NCBI RefSeq assembly: GCF_038396675.1
Contig: NC_088921.1
Span: 4,672,501-4,736,500 of the forward strand
Direction of reading: 5' to 3'
Source: Hydra vulgaris
Lineage: Eukaryota > Cnidaria > Hydrozoa > Anthoathecata > Hydridae
DNA: 64,000 nucleotides
Position numbers and translations under genes: made by a program. Below the pieces are notes generated by a model. The model worked only from the letters and a program-made list of their open reading frames with translations. It was not told the origin of the DNA and did not search any database. Below are positions 23,493-36,560 of this stretch, in pieces (position 1 is the stretch's first letter; every line of letters starts with the position of its first letter).

Positions 23493-23744
23493 GTGAGTTA
23501 GTAGAAATATATAGGTCTATATATATCAGAGCCGGATCCAGCTTATTTGGTTTTTGAGAGAACTTTCAGACATGGAGCAAACGCCAAACATTTGTATGTT
23601 TACACTTATGTCAAATAAGAATGCTTTGCAATAAACTGCGATGATTAGAGGCGGAAACAAAAAAGCCCCAAATTTTGTGCCATCCTGCCCGAAATGTGAG
23701 AGCAACGAGTTGATAAAATATTTTTTGTACTGTTTTCAACTAGA

Positions 23745-23925
23745 CTTATATTCATCGATAAATTTTAAGTTTCATAGTATTATCTTTCAGAGCTCAAAAA
23801 TAATGATCATATAAAATTTATATCCCCCTTAAATTGAGGGGGGTTTAAACTTTATATAGTCATAATTTTTGAAAGCTAAAATATTTGACTATGAAATTTA
23901 AAATTTATCGATGAATTTAAGTCTA
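23745..23925. repeat. Poly-G-centred foldback at the palindrome centre
   Basis: ATTCATCGATAAATTTTAAG is mirrored by AATTTATCGATGAAT around a CCCCC...GGGGGG centre. It is the same type as 10670-10870. Whether this element seeded the large palindrome or merely sits at its centre cannot be told from sequence alone. Confidence 0.6.
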
Positions 23926-25032
23926 GTTGAAAACAGTACAAAAAATATTTCATCAACTTGCTGCTCTCACTTTAAGGCAGGAGGGGGCACAAAATTTAGG
24001 GCTTTTTTGTTCCCAGATTTCAATCAACGCAAAGCATCCTTATTTGACATAAGTATGAACATATTAATGTTTGGCGTTTGCTCCATGTCTGGAAGTTAGC
24101 TATCTCGAAGACCAAAATAAGCTGGCTCCGGCTCTGATATATATATAGACCTATATATTTCTACTAACTCACCTTCAAATCAGTATTTCGATTGGTAGCT
24201 TTGTAAAACCAACATAATTCTTGATGCGTTTTTTTATTTTTTTCACATTCTTTTGCTCTTTTGGAAGCCAATGCCCTATTTTTGGCACCAGAAAGTTTTT
24301 TACGATTCATTATTAACAGTTAATGTAAATAACCGTACGCTTCAGTTAAATAATAGCATAGCCAACTACGCAAGCTCATTAAAAGATTATAAACTCAATC
24401 TCAAAAACTTTTTCGAGGAATTAAAAATAATGATATAACGCGAGTAATATATACATTTCAATTATGGCATTTTAAGATTAAAAAAACTATTTTTATTTTA
24501 CTTCGGCATATGGCGCTCCATCGACATCTGCCGCCCGGACAATCTGTCCTTTCGCCCCCCTTCCCTCAGCGGTCCTGTGTGTATCTGAGTGAAACTCTTT
24601 TTTAAAGTTTTAAGTTCAGTTTTAAATAAATCTGTTTTAAATTATTTTGAGTCAAACTTGTTTATTTGAAATATTTGCGCTTCTGCGTTTGAAAAGTCTT
24701 TTAGTAAAATATTACTATCCATTTCTATTTATTTAACCATAAAATTAAAAATGACAAACTTAATTATCATTTATAAAATTAAGTTTGATGTTACTCATAT
24801 AGTTAAAAACTTGTCAATGGACCTTAATAAACAAATAAAATAAAAAAATATTAGGACAAGGAAATACTGGAGGAAGCTACAACAACACAAGTAATAAAAA
24901 GTAGTAATAGGAACATAATAATTTTAACATAACATAATATTTTAAAAAATCGGAATCAGGAAAAAAATATTAAAGAAGTAAAACTGATAAAAAAGAAAAA
25001 AAGAGAGAGAACAAACGGATAAGATGAGTGAG

Positions 25033-25665
<633 letters not shown>

Positions 25666-25682
25666 TAGTTTATAAATATATA

Positions 25683-25906
<224 letters not shown>

Positions 25907-27038
25907 CATATTATTTTTTAAGCAATTTACGAATAATAATTAGTCATTTTTCAAGTCGGCCGAACTAAACAAATCAGAACAAATAATAGAATTATCGTAT
26001 TATGATAATGATGATTACGTTGAGGATATCGTTGATCTACATTCTCTTGGTTCATTAGAAAATGAAACAGTTGACAGTTTTAATGATGAATTGAAAACCG
26101 AAGAAAATCAAGGTTTTTACACAAACAATAATTCAAAATAGTTAAATAATTAATTAAATATTAAGTTTTCTTTCATTTTTTTTAAATCAGGCGTTGAAAA
26201 TGACCTTGCACTCTGGCCATCGATTCTTGAGCGAAAAAAAAAAGAAGAAATAATCAAAAAAGGTCCGTCAACTTTACCTGATGATTTCCCACGAGATGCT
26301 TTAAATAACAGGGCCTTCCCAAAAGAAGTTCTTTTCATTGCATTGCCAAATGGATAAAAAGTTCAAAGAGGTTATTTGATATGGAGCCCATCGTCTTACT
26401 CTATTCTTTGTTTCCTGTGTTTTTTATTTGGATGTGAAAATTCCGGATCCAATTGGGATCTAACTCTTCTTCTTTGCTGGAATAAGATATGACTAGAGAA
26501 AATTGAGTGATCGTATGAAAAGTCATCATAGCAACCCTGTTCATCAAAGTCATTATCTCAATTAGATGACTTTGCACTCAGCTCTTGTCAATCAGCACGG
26601 AATTGACACGGAGTTCCAAAAGGCACTTGGAAAGGAAGTAGCGAGATGGCGTGAAATACTTCGTTGTATTTTAGATGCAACTTTATATTTAGCATCTCAA
26701 AACTTATCATTTAGAGATAAATATTCTAGGCCAGATCTCTAAATAATTAAGAATAAATTTTTCTTTATTATTACAGAACTTTTATGATATACACTTAACT
26801 AACGTAGAAATTATTGTTTTAGGGCAATTTTTTAATTGCCTTGATCTTATTTCTTGTCACAACGAGACATTAAAGAACCATCTTGAAACAGTTGCTTGTC
26901 ATCAAAATAAGGGAACAAGAATGCAAACTCACTATCTCTCCTGGCAATCACAAAACGAATTCATCAGTAAATGCGCTATATTAGTTCAAGAAGCAGTTGT
27001 GAAAGAATTAAAAGATTCCGTATATTTTACGATAACTA

Positions 27039-27080
27039 TCGGTGTGAAATACATTGGACCCCAGATGTATCTCACACCGA
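27039..27080. repeat. 16-bp foldback (one mismatch) in hAT transposase
   Basis: Arms 27039-27054 and 27065-27080 pair at 15 of 16 positions around TGGACCCCAG. Removing 11 bases of the left arm restores a hAT-like ...TI-D-W-TPDVSHTEK order, so the left arm is the added one. Confidence 0.8.
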
Positions 27081-27375
27081 AAAAATCACGTTTATTCTTT
27101 GATTCAACTCGGGTAAGATAATTTAGGAAGTTAAAGAACGATTTCTCTGCGTTGAAGATATGGAGAAAAAGGAAGGTGCAGATATTGCTTATTTAATTTG
27201 CAATGTTTTAACGAAAGTGAATCTCAATTTACAAAAATTGAGAGGCCAAGGATACGACAATTGTTCTAATATGACTGGAATCTATAATTGAGCCCTAGCT
27301 CATATACTGAAGAAAAATCCGTTCGCTTTATACATTCCTTGCGGTGGGCATAGTTTAAATTTAGCTAGAGTTCAT

Positions 27376-27410
27376 GCTGGAGTGAACTCCAGCTACATTT
27401 AATGGAGTTC
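27376..27410. repeat. Direct-inverted-direct micro-rearrangement in hAT transposase
   Basis: GCTGGAGT (27376-27383), ACTCCAGC (27386-27393) and TGGAGTTC (27403-27410), with GAACTCCA at 27384-27391. The block interrupts HSLNLARVHAG and VPESCAA of the transposase and adds about 24-25 bases. Confidence 0.65.
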
Positions 27411-28012
27411 CTGAGTCTTGCGCTGCGATCAAAACGTTATTTTGGTAATATCCAAGCCCTTTACGTGTTCTTTTAGTTGCAGCCCAGCAAGATGGAAAAT
27501 TCTTCTTAAAGAAACTGCTTTACCATTTCACAAGCTCTCACAAACTAAATGGTCAGCCCACATTGTAGCTGTAAAACTTTTAGTGAAAAAACCACGAGAA
27601 ACCATTGTTGCTTTGGATGGAACCGTTAATCAACTTGACCTAACTGCGGACATGCTAAATCAAGCAAAAGCGTTGGGAAAATATTTTAAATCATTTAAAT
27701 CAGCAGTTCTCCTGACCATTTGGTATAAGACACTGCAAAATATTGATGATGTTAGTCGATGTCTCCAGTCGGAGTCTATCACCATTGAAGAAGAAGTCAA
27801 CCTCATTCAACAACTTCTAGATGACCTTGGTCGCATTCGTTCGTCGTGGAATTGTATTTTGATTGAAGCAAAAAGGTTGTGAAAAAGGTTTCTTCTCAGT
27901 TTTCCTTTATCTGGCTTCAGTCTGAAGACCCTTCTTCACAAGACGACAAAGCTCGTAAACTTGCAAAATTCTATTCAAGTGACGTTAAAGAAGATGATCT
28001 TGTTGAGTAAAT

Positions 28013-28165
28013 TTGTTACTTTGACAAATTGAAATTGTTATTTGACCAATTGAAATTGTTATTTGACCAATTGAAATTGTTACTTTGACCAATTGAAATT
28101 GTTACTTTGACCAATTGAAATTGTTACTTTGACCAATTGAAATTGTTACTTTGACCAATTGAAAG
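28013..28165. repeat. 21-22-bp minisatellite inside the hAT transposase
   Basis: About seven tandem units of AATTGAAATTGTTACTTTGA(CC). Early units are 21 bp (TTATTTGACC) and later ones 22 bp. Coding homology resumes immediately after with KASSLFNRGNSL. Confidence 0.92.
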
Positions 28166-28652
28166 CATCTTCCTTGTTCAATAGAGGCAACTCTCTCAAT
28201 CTTTTAAATCAAATATATTCCAAAGGCTTACAACCAATTTTTACGTCGATATGCATACTTTTGCGCATCTTTCACTCAATGCCCATATCCGTTGCCGAGG
28301 GTGAAAGATCTTTTAGTAAACTTAAGATTATAAAAAGCCACTTTAGAGCCACCATGGAACAAGAGCGACTTTCAAATCTTAGGATGGTGTCAGTTGAAAT
28401 TGATCTCGCGAAATCATTGTCATATAATAAAGTAATTTATAATTTTGCCTCGAAAAAAGCTCGAAAATTTTATTTAAATTAGGAATTGTTTATGCTGTGG
28501 CTAGTTAGCAAAAAATGAAATAAAGTAGCTATAAAGGCATATTGTATTTTTTTGCTTCAATGCTAAGTATATATATGTAGCGAAATCTATAAGGGCGCCA
28601 AAAAGGTTTTATCCCCGGCGGTTTGAAGGCTCTCGGCGGCCCTGGATACATA

Positions 28653-30306
28653 TAAATATTAACAGTATAAATAAATTGTTCGACAGACTAAAACAATTCG
28701 TAATACAATGCAATTAATTATTTAGATAACTTTCCAAAATTAAAAATTGTGCTCCAATAAATCGTCTCAAGCAAGGTTCAAACTGCATATTATACACTAA
28801 TAACTTTTGAAAGAAAAAAACATCAATAGCAGGAGGAATATCCGAAATGATAAAGCGAATAAAGTAGGAATAGTCCTATGTTGACAACAAATTCTTTACA
28901 ATTGAGATAATCAAAAAAATTTTTAGTCTATATTTTAGCCAATAAAAATTTGAAAAATATTTTAGCTTTCTCCTGTTTTAGACTGTTATGTTGTATGCGA
29001 AATAAGCAAAATTTCAAATTACCCAAAAGAAATCTTCCACTGAATAAATAATGATGGTAAAAAAGTATTCTGTATAGTAGATTCAAGCATTAACTGTTAA
29101 AATTACAACGAAAATGCGTCTACAAAATCGTTTTTGATTAAATGCTTTAGATATGTATCTTTCAAGTCATCAACAAACTCATTCTTTTTTAGAAGTCTCC
29201 TTAAGGTGGCAGATTATCTTGAAAAATGAAAGTTTTCAAAGTTTTAAATTATACTGTTTTACCCTAGTTTATATACGTAGAAAATGATGGGGATATTTGT
29301 TTTTCATAAAAAATATTCAGAAATTAAATAATTTCATCATTAGACATAGTTGGTAAACAAAAAAAATTGTGACGCCTAATTTAAGCGTTTTTGACGAACT
29401 TTTTACTTGGATCTTTAAAGAAAAATGAATTCTTACTTTATTTTTTTTGACTCATTGGTACACTCTTTAAAGTAACCCAGGGTATTCAAATGCAGTTTTA
29501 AAGTATAACGAAAAGTAAAAACATAGTTATATTCGTAAGATTTTATCAGAAACTTGATTTTGCAGCTGTCAGATATTTTTTATTTATATATTAATTTGTG
29601 TCTTATTTAAACATATTAATAAGGGATTAAATGGAATGTTAAATGTATTTAACATGTATAATGGAAAAAAATTAAATATGTATAATATGTATAATATTTA
29701 TTTTTATTTGGTATTCATGAATTATTTCTTTAAAATAGGCTTGAAATATTTCTGGAGAATTCCTATTTTTATTTGATACAATACCTATCTTTGTTTTAAA
29801 CAAGAACTTGAAAACTTGGTGTAAATTGTTTTATAGACATTCAGGGCCTTTATTAGTTTTACCCACAACCAGGCTAAATAAATTTTTTCTTTTTTTAGTA
29901 AAACAGAAAATGTATAAAAAACAGACTTTTTTGTTTTGCGTTTTAATGACTTCACTTACTTTATTAATCCTCTTTTGAGCATACTCTGTCAAAACCATTT
30001 GGGATTAAATAAGCTACAGAAATAGTTGAAACCATTTTGGAAATAAAATATATTAAGGAATCCAATGCATTTAAAATAAAAAATTATTTACATTATCTAA
30101 ACAACATCCTAATAATATGAAATATAAAAAAAAATGGCATTGTATTTTATTCATATTCTATTTAAAATTTCTTGTTAAAATAATGTTTTGTTAAAAGTTT
30201 ATTGAGTGTTAAGAACATATAAGATATAAATAGAAACATTGGTATGGTTAACTTTTGCAAGTAAATGTCTTTGAGCATATTAAGTAAATTTAATAGCTGT
30301 GTAACT
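28653..30306. other. Non-coding interval
   Basis: No gene or clear repeat recognised. Confidence 0.5.
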
Positions 30307-33069
30307 TAGGATAACCTGGGGCAAAGCGAGACACTTTCAGGGAGAATATTCATAACTTGAGAAGAATCACGTTTCGCAAAAAGAAATTTTGAAGGCCACT
30401 CGCAAATTAGGTGTCTAATGATCTCTTAAATATATGTGGTAATAATTAAATTCAAAATGACAAGGTTGTTGCATTGGTACATAATTAAATTCAAAATGAC
30501 AACAACTACCCGGTCTCACTTTCCCCAAAACCTGGGTCAAAGTGAAACAGATTTCATTTGAAGAAAAATCTAAGTGAAAAATATAATTTTCAATAAAAGT
30601 AAAGCAGACTTTTAATAAATTCGATCTGATTAAATATAAGAATTCAAATAAAAATACAAAGGTATCATTTTATAATGCAATTTTTCCTTTTAAATCAAAA
30701 AACATGATAGGAATTAAATAAAAATTATCAACAAAAAAAATGCATATGCAAAGTTTCATGTTAGTCAAAAATTTGAATAAGATTTAGTCATATATAAAGC
30801 AAACATCGTTTAATGCGCAGTATTCGTGTACCCAAACAGTACATACACAACAAGCTTTACGGTCATTTTGGGTACCATTGCACCATTTTCCTTCACAAAC
30901 TGGAAAAAACCATTCCTCTTCATTGTTTACATCTTTTTCAATCATTTCTTTAATTTTCTTTTCTTTTTGTTCTTTTTTATATTTTTTTTGTTTAATTTAT
31001 TGTCATTGTTCTTTTCCAGTAATTTTTTTTTCTTATTGTTCTTTTTTTTTTCCTATTGTTTTTTTCTCATTGCCTTTTCAAGTAAAATTTTTTTCTTATA
31101 TGGAGAACTAGTTATAATTTGAGATTTTTCAGCTAATTTTCTTTTTGGAGGATAAAGTTTTGGAGTTTAAAGTATTTCTCCAAAAGAACTTGATGACGTA
31201 GCAGTAGTCTCTGAAAAGCTTTCAATTGGCTTTAATTTATCATGACTCATTAATTCTAATGCAGTCAACTCTGGCTGCTGTAATATTTCACTTTCCTTTT
31301 TATTATTGCGTTCAAAGTGAATTTTATGAGGTATGGATAACCTGACTTTATTATTATTATCACTCAAAGATATCCTTAGATATTCATTTTCTAACAAATA
31401 ATGATTAAATGGGACAATTCCAGTTGCTCTAAAACTTGAAGTAGCATTTTCCATATTAGCAGCTCTTAAATATGCTTCATTAAAAATTTCTCCAAGATTT
31501 TCTATTTGTAGTCGTCTTCCTGAATGGTTTCGCATCCATCTCATACATGCTTAATTTAAAAAGGTTTTCAAAGGCTTAAATAATCCACGGTCCAACGGCT
31601 AAAGTTTAAGAGTTGTGTGTGGTGGTAGCGATAGCAAAAACGACCCATTGTCACGAGCATAGTCTGTAAGTTTTAAACGTTTGGTATGAGAACAATGACT
31701 GTCAAATATAAGTAAAACTTTGTTGATCAAGGTACATCGTACATGTTTAACAAAATGTTGCATACATTCAAGAAATAAATCAGTATTAACCCAGCCATTT
31801 TTTGAGCATCCTTGAATAGTTCCAACTGGAGCATTATCTGTGAGTAATATATTCTTTTTTTTGCGCCTAAATATCATCACGGGTGGTATATAATGACCAA
31901 CAGAATTACAAGCACATAAAATTGTTGTTGTAACTTCTTTTTTTCTTACTTGTCACTGATGAAACACACCGTTTTCCTGTAGATGATGTGACTCAAAGTG
32001 ATATTTATCTAACAAATTCTCTAAATTACTAAAATAGATTTTAATATTCTCTTCGTTCAAACCAAACACTCTGTTTATAGAAATTGCATCTGGTATTCTT
32101 AGTGATAAATCAAGATGGCATTTTAAAAAGTCTCGCACAAAGCCTGCTCCTGTTAATTTACTATCTTTGTTAAAAGAATTTGGAATTAATTTTTTTGCAG
32201 AACTCAAATACTATCTAATATCCATCATTGAGAGATGATAAAATGAAATGTCCATATCTATAATATACTTATTTAGATCTTGTTCTTGGTTATCAGAATG
32301 CACTTTTCTAAATCTTCCAAGTAAATTAGTATGTAAACTACGTTCAAGTGAAGCCTTTTTAACACGCCAATGTAGTGAATCTTTTGGTACACTAAAGATT
32401 TTTCAGGCTTTTTTTAAAGACATCTGCTTCAACTTTACTGCTGTAATAGCATTTTTCATGTTATCTTCGTTCCAGTTAGCTTGATTAGTTTTTCTTTTGT
32501 AGTTTCTCGTTTAAAACTTTTTGCTCACTAAATGACAACGAAGTTATGTTATATTCTTTTAAAGTTTCTAATAAAATTATGTTTTACTTTTACATAAAAT
32601 TCTTTCATAAAATAAAGGTATCGTAAACGTTTACTTTGACGATTTAAAAAGTTTGACGATTTATAAATTTTATTGAAGTTATGCATTTTTTAAATATCTT
32701 TGAAACAAAATAATCTGACATAAAAAGAAGAATGGTAGCTGAAAGATAACAAATAAATGATTACAAAGTCAACATGTTTCTTCTGTGGTAAAAAATGGCC
32801 GCGTACGTGGATTTTTTCCACATAAGAAAAAAAAACAAAATTTTGATTTTCAATCAAATTGACGCAACTCGTAAGCTTTGAACCCACTTTTCTATGTCAT
32901 ATTATATGAAAAAACTGATCGAAACTCCTTTAAAGTATAAAAAAAACATAAAATTTTTAATATAATAAAACAAAATTACTGAATCATTTTAAAAAAATTC
33001 TGTACAAAGCTAGAAAAGCTAATTGTCTTACTTTGCTTCGGCGTCATGCTTTGCCCCAGTTTACCCTAG
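30307..33069 (-). mobile_element. pogo-like DNA transposon
   Basis: The left end TAGGATAACCTGGGGCAAAG (30307) and the inverted right end CTAGGGTAAACTGGGGCAAA (reading in from 33069) match with few differences. GGGGAAAGTGAGAC-type subterminal motifs recur near 30505-30545. The transposase on the minus strand is pogo-type. Confidence 0.75.
31167..32520 (-). pseudogene. pogo-like transposase (psq helix-turn-helix plus DDE domain)
   Basis: All parts are in one frame. First a helix-turn-helix block (YKRKTNQANWNEDNMKNAI, FSVPKDSLHWRVKK), then VRDFLKCHLDLSLRIPDAIS. Next come YIPPVMIFRRKK, APVGTIQGCSKNGWV, LLIFDSHCSHT (second catalytic Asp) and LPPHTTLKL-stop-PLDRGLF (third Asp). FRATGIVPFN is near the C-terminus. 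Such enzymes cut and paste at TA. Stops lie at several points (after KKA, DIR, FHQ, LKL and FLN). The stretch normally holding the first catalytic Asp, between ENGVFHQ and QVRKKEV, appears deleted. Confidence 0.82.
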
Positions 33070-33599
33070 TAGTTTACAACTGGTTGTTTTGATTTAGTTT
33101 ATAGGTAAATTTACTGTGATGTACTTTACCCATTTAAGTACATTCTTAAGTAACAATTATATTATAAAATAACACAAACTAGCGGTTTTTGAAGTTTATA
33201 TAAAAACCGCTCTAAACAAGAAGGAATTTTATTTTTATTATTAGTGTTTTTAAAACTTAAATCCGATAATAAACTTAAATCTAATTCACTTAAAGGTTAA
33301 GGAAAAATTATTTTTATACGCAATATTAAAATATTATATTAATTTTATTTATTTTTAGATTCAATTTTATTCTTGGGTATTTCAACAGACTTACTAGACG
33401 TACCCTAGACTTCCTTTTTATAATTTTGTTAAGTTTACAGGCCTGTAGGCCAAGGAATACGAGGTTTAGCACGTTTTCCCCTGCAATTTTAAGATTATTT
33501 TTACACATTTAAACAAAGCATAAAATTTTCAAAACATTGAGTTTAGATATATTTAAAATTTTCATTTCAATAAAATAAGATTTACAATGAGAAAAACGA

Positions 33600-34824
33600 T
33601 CAGTAAAGTTATTTATGCGAATTGCTCGTTTCTGGCAGCGATAAAGATTTTTATATACTTTTTCCAGTACATCCTCAGGCAATATTAGCGTAGTTTATGT
33701 AGCGGTGTTTTTTTCTTATTGGAATAAGTTCGAGCTTTGTATAAAACCCCAATTCTTTTAGAGACTTTAGTGCATACATAGTTAATATGCTAATACCAAG
33801 TAATATCGAGATAAACACCTAAGAATTTAATATCGGGCACTCTTTTTATTTCAAATTCATCAATAAAGATTTAAGGCAAGTATGAGGGTAAAACAATTTT
33901 TTTCCAAAGCGAATGATAGAGGGTCCATTTAGTTTTGTCATTAATTAATGTTAATTTTTTGGATTTGAACCAGTAGGATAAAGCTTTATTGCCTTTATTT
34001 ACGGCGACAAAAAGTTCGCTAATATCACTTTTAGTGATAAATATATTAGTATCATCAGCAAACACGATGCTCATCAGATTAGTAGCATTAATTAGATTAT
34101 TTATATAGGTTAAAAAAAGAAGGGGTCCGAGGATTGAACCTCGTGGAGCTTCACAGGTTATATTTAAACAATTATTATAATAATTGTCATAACCAAATTA
34201 AAATAATTGTCATATTAAAATGGTTTCTAACCATTAGTATAAAAGATAACGAAAATGAAATTGTCTTTTTCGTTTATATTTTTGATGATATTAAATAATC
34301 AGCCCAAATACTTATGTTTACATATATTGCTTTTTTTTTTAATTAAACAACGCATTTTTTTTTGTGTGTTTTTATAACTTTCATGATTTTCTGTCGTTTT
34401 TACTTTTTTATTTTTAAAATTACTCTGCTGGAAGATTGTTAGCAACAAATTATTTTATTGCTGAAGTATTTGATTTGTTTTTGTTTTTGTATTTATACTG
34501 TCTTTTTGTCTTTTATCATTTATTGTGCATGTAAATTTTTGTGTGACGGGGCTCGGTGATAAGACAACCTGTCTTCTTCTTGCTCCGGCCAGGATTTTTC
34601 TTTTATTGTAATTTCTTTTTTGTAATATTTATCAACGGCGAAATAAATAAATAATAAAAAAATTAAAAAAAAAAAAAAATAACCAACAACAAATTGTTTT
34701 CGTTTTAAGAAACTTTTAAACCACCTTAACACTTGGTTATTTACTCCCTAGTATTTATTTTTTTCGATTTGGATGTGATGATTAAATGGATCAAAAGCTT
34801 TCGACACTTTAAATAACATGAATC
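33600..34824 (-). pseudogene. LINE reverse transcriptase fragment, split by a nested insertion
   Basis: The upstream part (34824-34687) reads KVSKAFDPFNHHI and WFKSFLKRKQFVVGY. After the insertion it resumes in frame at 34196 with EAPRGSILGPLLFL. SIVFADDTNIF (motif C) follows, then LSYWFKSKKLTLINDKTKW and IKFLGVYLDITWH, decaying to 33600. The RT is of the CR1-like type. The two halves join exactly across one copy of the 8-bp target duplication. Confidence 0.78.
34197..34678 (+). mobile_element. Nested LINE 3'-end insertion with poly(A) and 8-bp target duplication
   Basis: Flanked by ATAACCAA at 34189-34196 and 34679-34686. It ends in an A-rich tail at about 34660-34678. It contains a hairpin-like GATAAGACAACCTGTCTTC in a GC-richer patch (34546-34592), as in CR1-type 3' UTRs. 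It is 5' truncated and non-coding, and interrupts a LINE RT frame on the opposite strand. Confidence 0.8.
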
Positions 34825-35784
34825 TCAGGGAAAGCCAGAAAAACTCAGGGATTTTTTTACAGTTATATAAAATTCCGTAAAATTTTTTTTTAATTTTGTA
34901 CAACAATTTTGCATATAATAATAAGTTTACGAGATGTAGGTGTCGTTGAAGAAGTTTTAGTTTGTTAAATATAAAAAGTGCATTTAAACAAGGAAAATAA
35001 TAATCTCGTTGATAAACTTGAAAAATATATAAAAGTCATGGAAAACATAGTAAATTTAAAAAGGCGTAGAAAAACTGTTCTTTACTCAGAATACACAGGT
35101 AAGAGTTTTTATAAATTATAGTGGCAAATTCTAAAAACTCTAAAATTACAACAATAATATCACAAAAAATTAGTGAAATTATTGTTCTTATAAATGATGG
35201 GGAAGAGGAAGGGGGGAAATACTTAAAAAGTTCTTCCCAGGAACTGGAACATATATAAAGAAATATATCTAAAAGAACTGGAACAGAAGCAGATATAAGG
35301 CGTCTTTTTAACCAAGCCTCGCTTACATTGTAAAATTTTCAGTTTATATCCAATAATGAAAGTAATACAATTTTTTAATAAGAATATAAAAACACGTTTA
35401 ATTGCACATTTTGCAATATAACGCTTGCGGAAAGACGCCTAGGATGGCATACTCAACTTTAAATTTTTTTTTTTTCAGTTTACAATCTTAATCGTGTTAT
35501 ATAATTAGTAATACATAAACATAAGTCGTAATAAAATTACGCAAATGATACAAATCAGCGTACTAACAATATAAAGGTTTCCGAAAGCAGATCATATCGG
35601 AACTTTAAAAAGTAAAAATATTTATTTATAATTTATATATTAAAAATTTAGCGTATTTACATTATGCAAAGATAGAACACATTTTAATATATAATAAACT
35701 GAAGATTTAAAAATACATTTTACTAACATTTTTAGTAGAATTTTAGAATGTTGTCCATAGAGAGAATGAATTTTTTTAACTTAA
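34825..35784. other. Non-coding interval
   Basis: The RT homology ends at about 34824, followed by CTCAGGGAAAGCCAG / AACTCAGGGATT motifs. Similar motifs occur near 37147-37175. No gene recognised. Confidence 0.45.
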
Positions 35785-35838
35785 TTTTAAAAACAGAAAG
35801 AGTAATAGAAGGATCTTTTACTCTTCCTGTTTTTAAAA
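35785..35838. repeat. 21-bp foldback (one mismatch)
   Basis: Arms 35785-35805 and 35818-35838 pair at 20 of 21 positions around a 12-nt loop. Confidence 0.85.
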
Positions 35839-35869
35839 CTTACCTTAAAGTCGCAGCTTTTTTACCTCT

Positions 35870-36560
35870 TCTCACAATTTTTTTTGGCTTTCTATCGTTT
35901 CTTTAGCGAAATTCTCATTAACATGTATCCCTGTTCCTTGCAAGTTTTTTGTAGCATTTAGAATTTTTGTTTTGTCTTGAAAGTTTTATTACTTTAGGAT
36001 AATAGATCTTGGTTTCTAATCTTCTTTAGGTGGGTTTATTTTATGAGCTCTTTCTATAACAATATCATTGTTAATTTTAAGTTGATTTTTGAACATTTCC
36101 TTTACTACATTTTCACACTCAGCCCAATTTTCATTTGGTTTTTCATTCCGTCTATTCTTAAAATATTCCTTCAAGACCGGTTTTCCAGATCTAATGTCTT
36201 CTTATTTAAATTGCTTATTTCTCTTTCATAACGCTTCGTGATCTGATTAAATTATTCCGTGATAATTATTTATTGAAAGTTGAGACTTTTTTTAAAATTG
36301 CGAAGGTCGTTTTCTATGCTCAAGACTTTCGATTAGTTAGTGTCTACTTCTTTTTCAATTTCATCTAATCAATTAGTGAGTATTATTAAGTTTGCACTAT
36401 TTATACCATTAAAATTTTTTTCTTGATCTTTTAATAGGCGTTCCGTTTCTTTTAAAAAACTCTTTTTTTGTTCTTCATGTTTGTTTGTAATTAATTTCTC
36501 TATATTTTTCAATGTAATTTACATTATTTCTTCTTTTACTTTATTATGATCAAGTTCTTT
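35870..36560 (-). pseudogene. LINE ORF1 (L1-type RNA-binding protein) remnant
   Basis: Minus-strand pieces include LDLENRS, NILRIDGM, ENWAECENVVKEMFKNQL, DIVIERAHKINPPKED, KPRSIIL, KILNATKNLQGTGIHVNENF and ETIESQKKL, in more than one frame. This is the RRM-like core of L1-type ORF1, preceded by a decayed coiled coil. It may be the 5' part of the same LINE whose RT lies at 33600-34824, with the endonuclease part lost. Confidence 0.65.

Larger units (their letters stand above)
25962..28482 (+). pseudogene. hAT transposase body (DUF4371-type, RNase H fold, dimerisation domain)
   Basis: A short acidic exon (25962-26112) and an acceptor at 26190 lead into LALWPSILERKK, KKGPSTLPDDFPRDA and RGYLIWSPSSYSILCFLCFL (TTF-type zinc region). 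RWREILRCILDATLYLASQN, HYLSWQSQNEFIS, RGQGYDN, NMTGIY and IPCGGHSLNLARVHA follow. CSPARWKILLKE, LSQTKWSAHIVAV and the C-terminal SVAEGERSFSKLKIIKSHFR / RLSNLRMVSVE dimerisation block complete it. Many frameshifts. Two foldback insertions (27039-27080, 27376-27410) and a minisatellite (28013-28165) disrupt it. Confidence 0.82.

Noticed and set aside
30826..31122. Phe-rich plus-strand reading frames
   Set aside because: They are translations of T-rich low-complexity DNA downstream of the pogo-like gene on the other strand.
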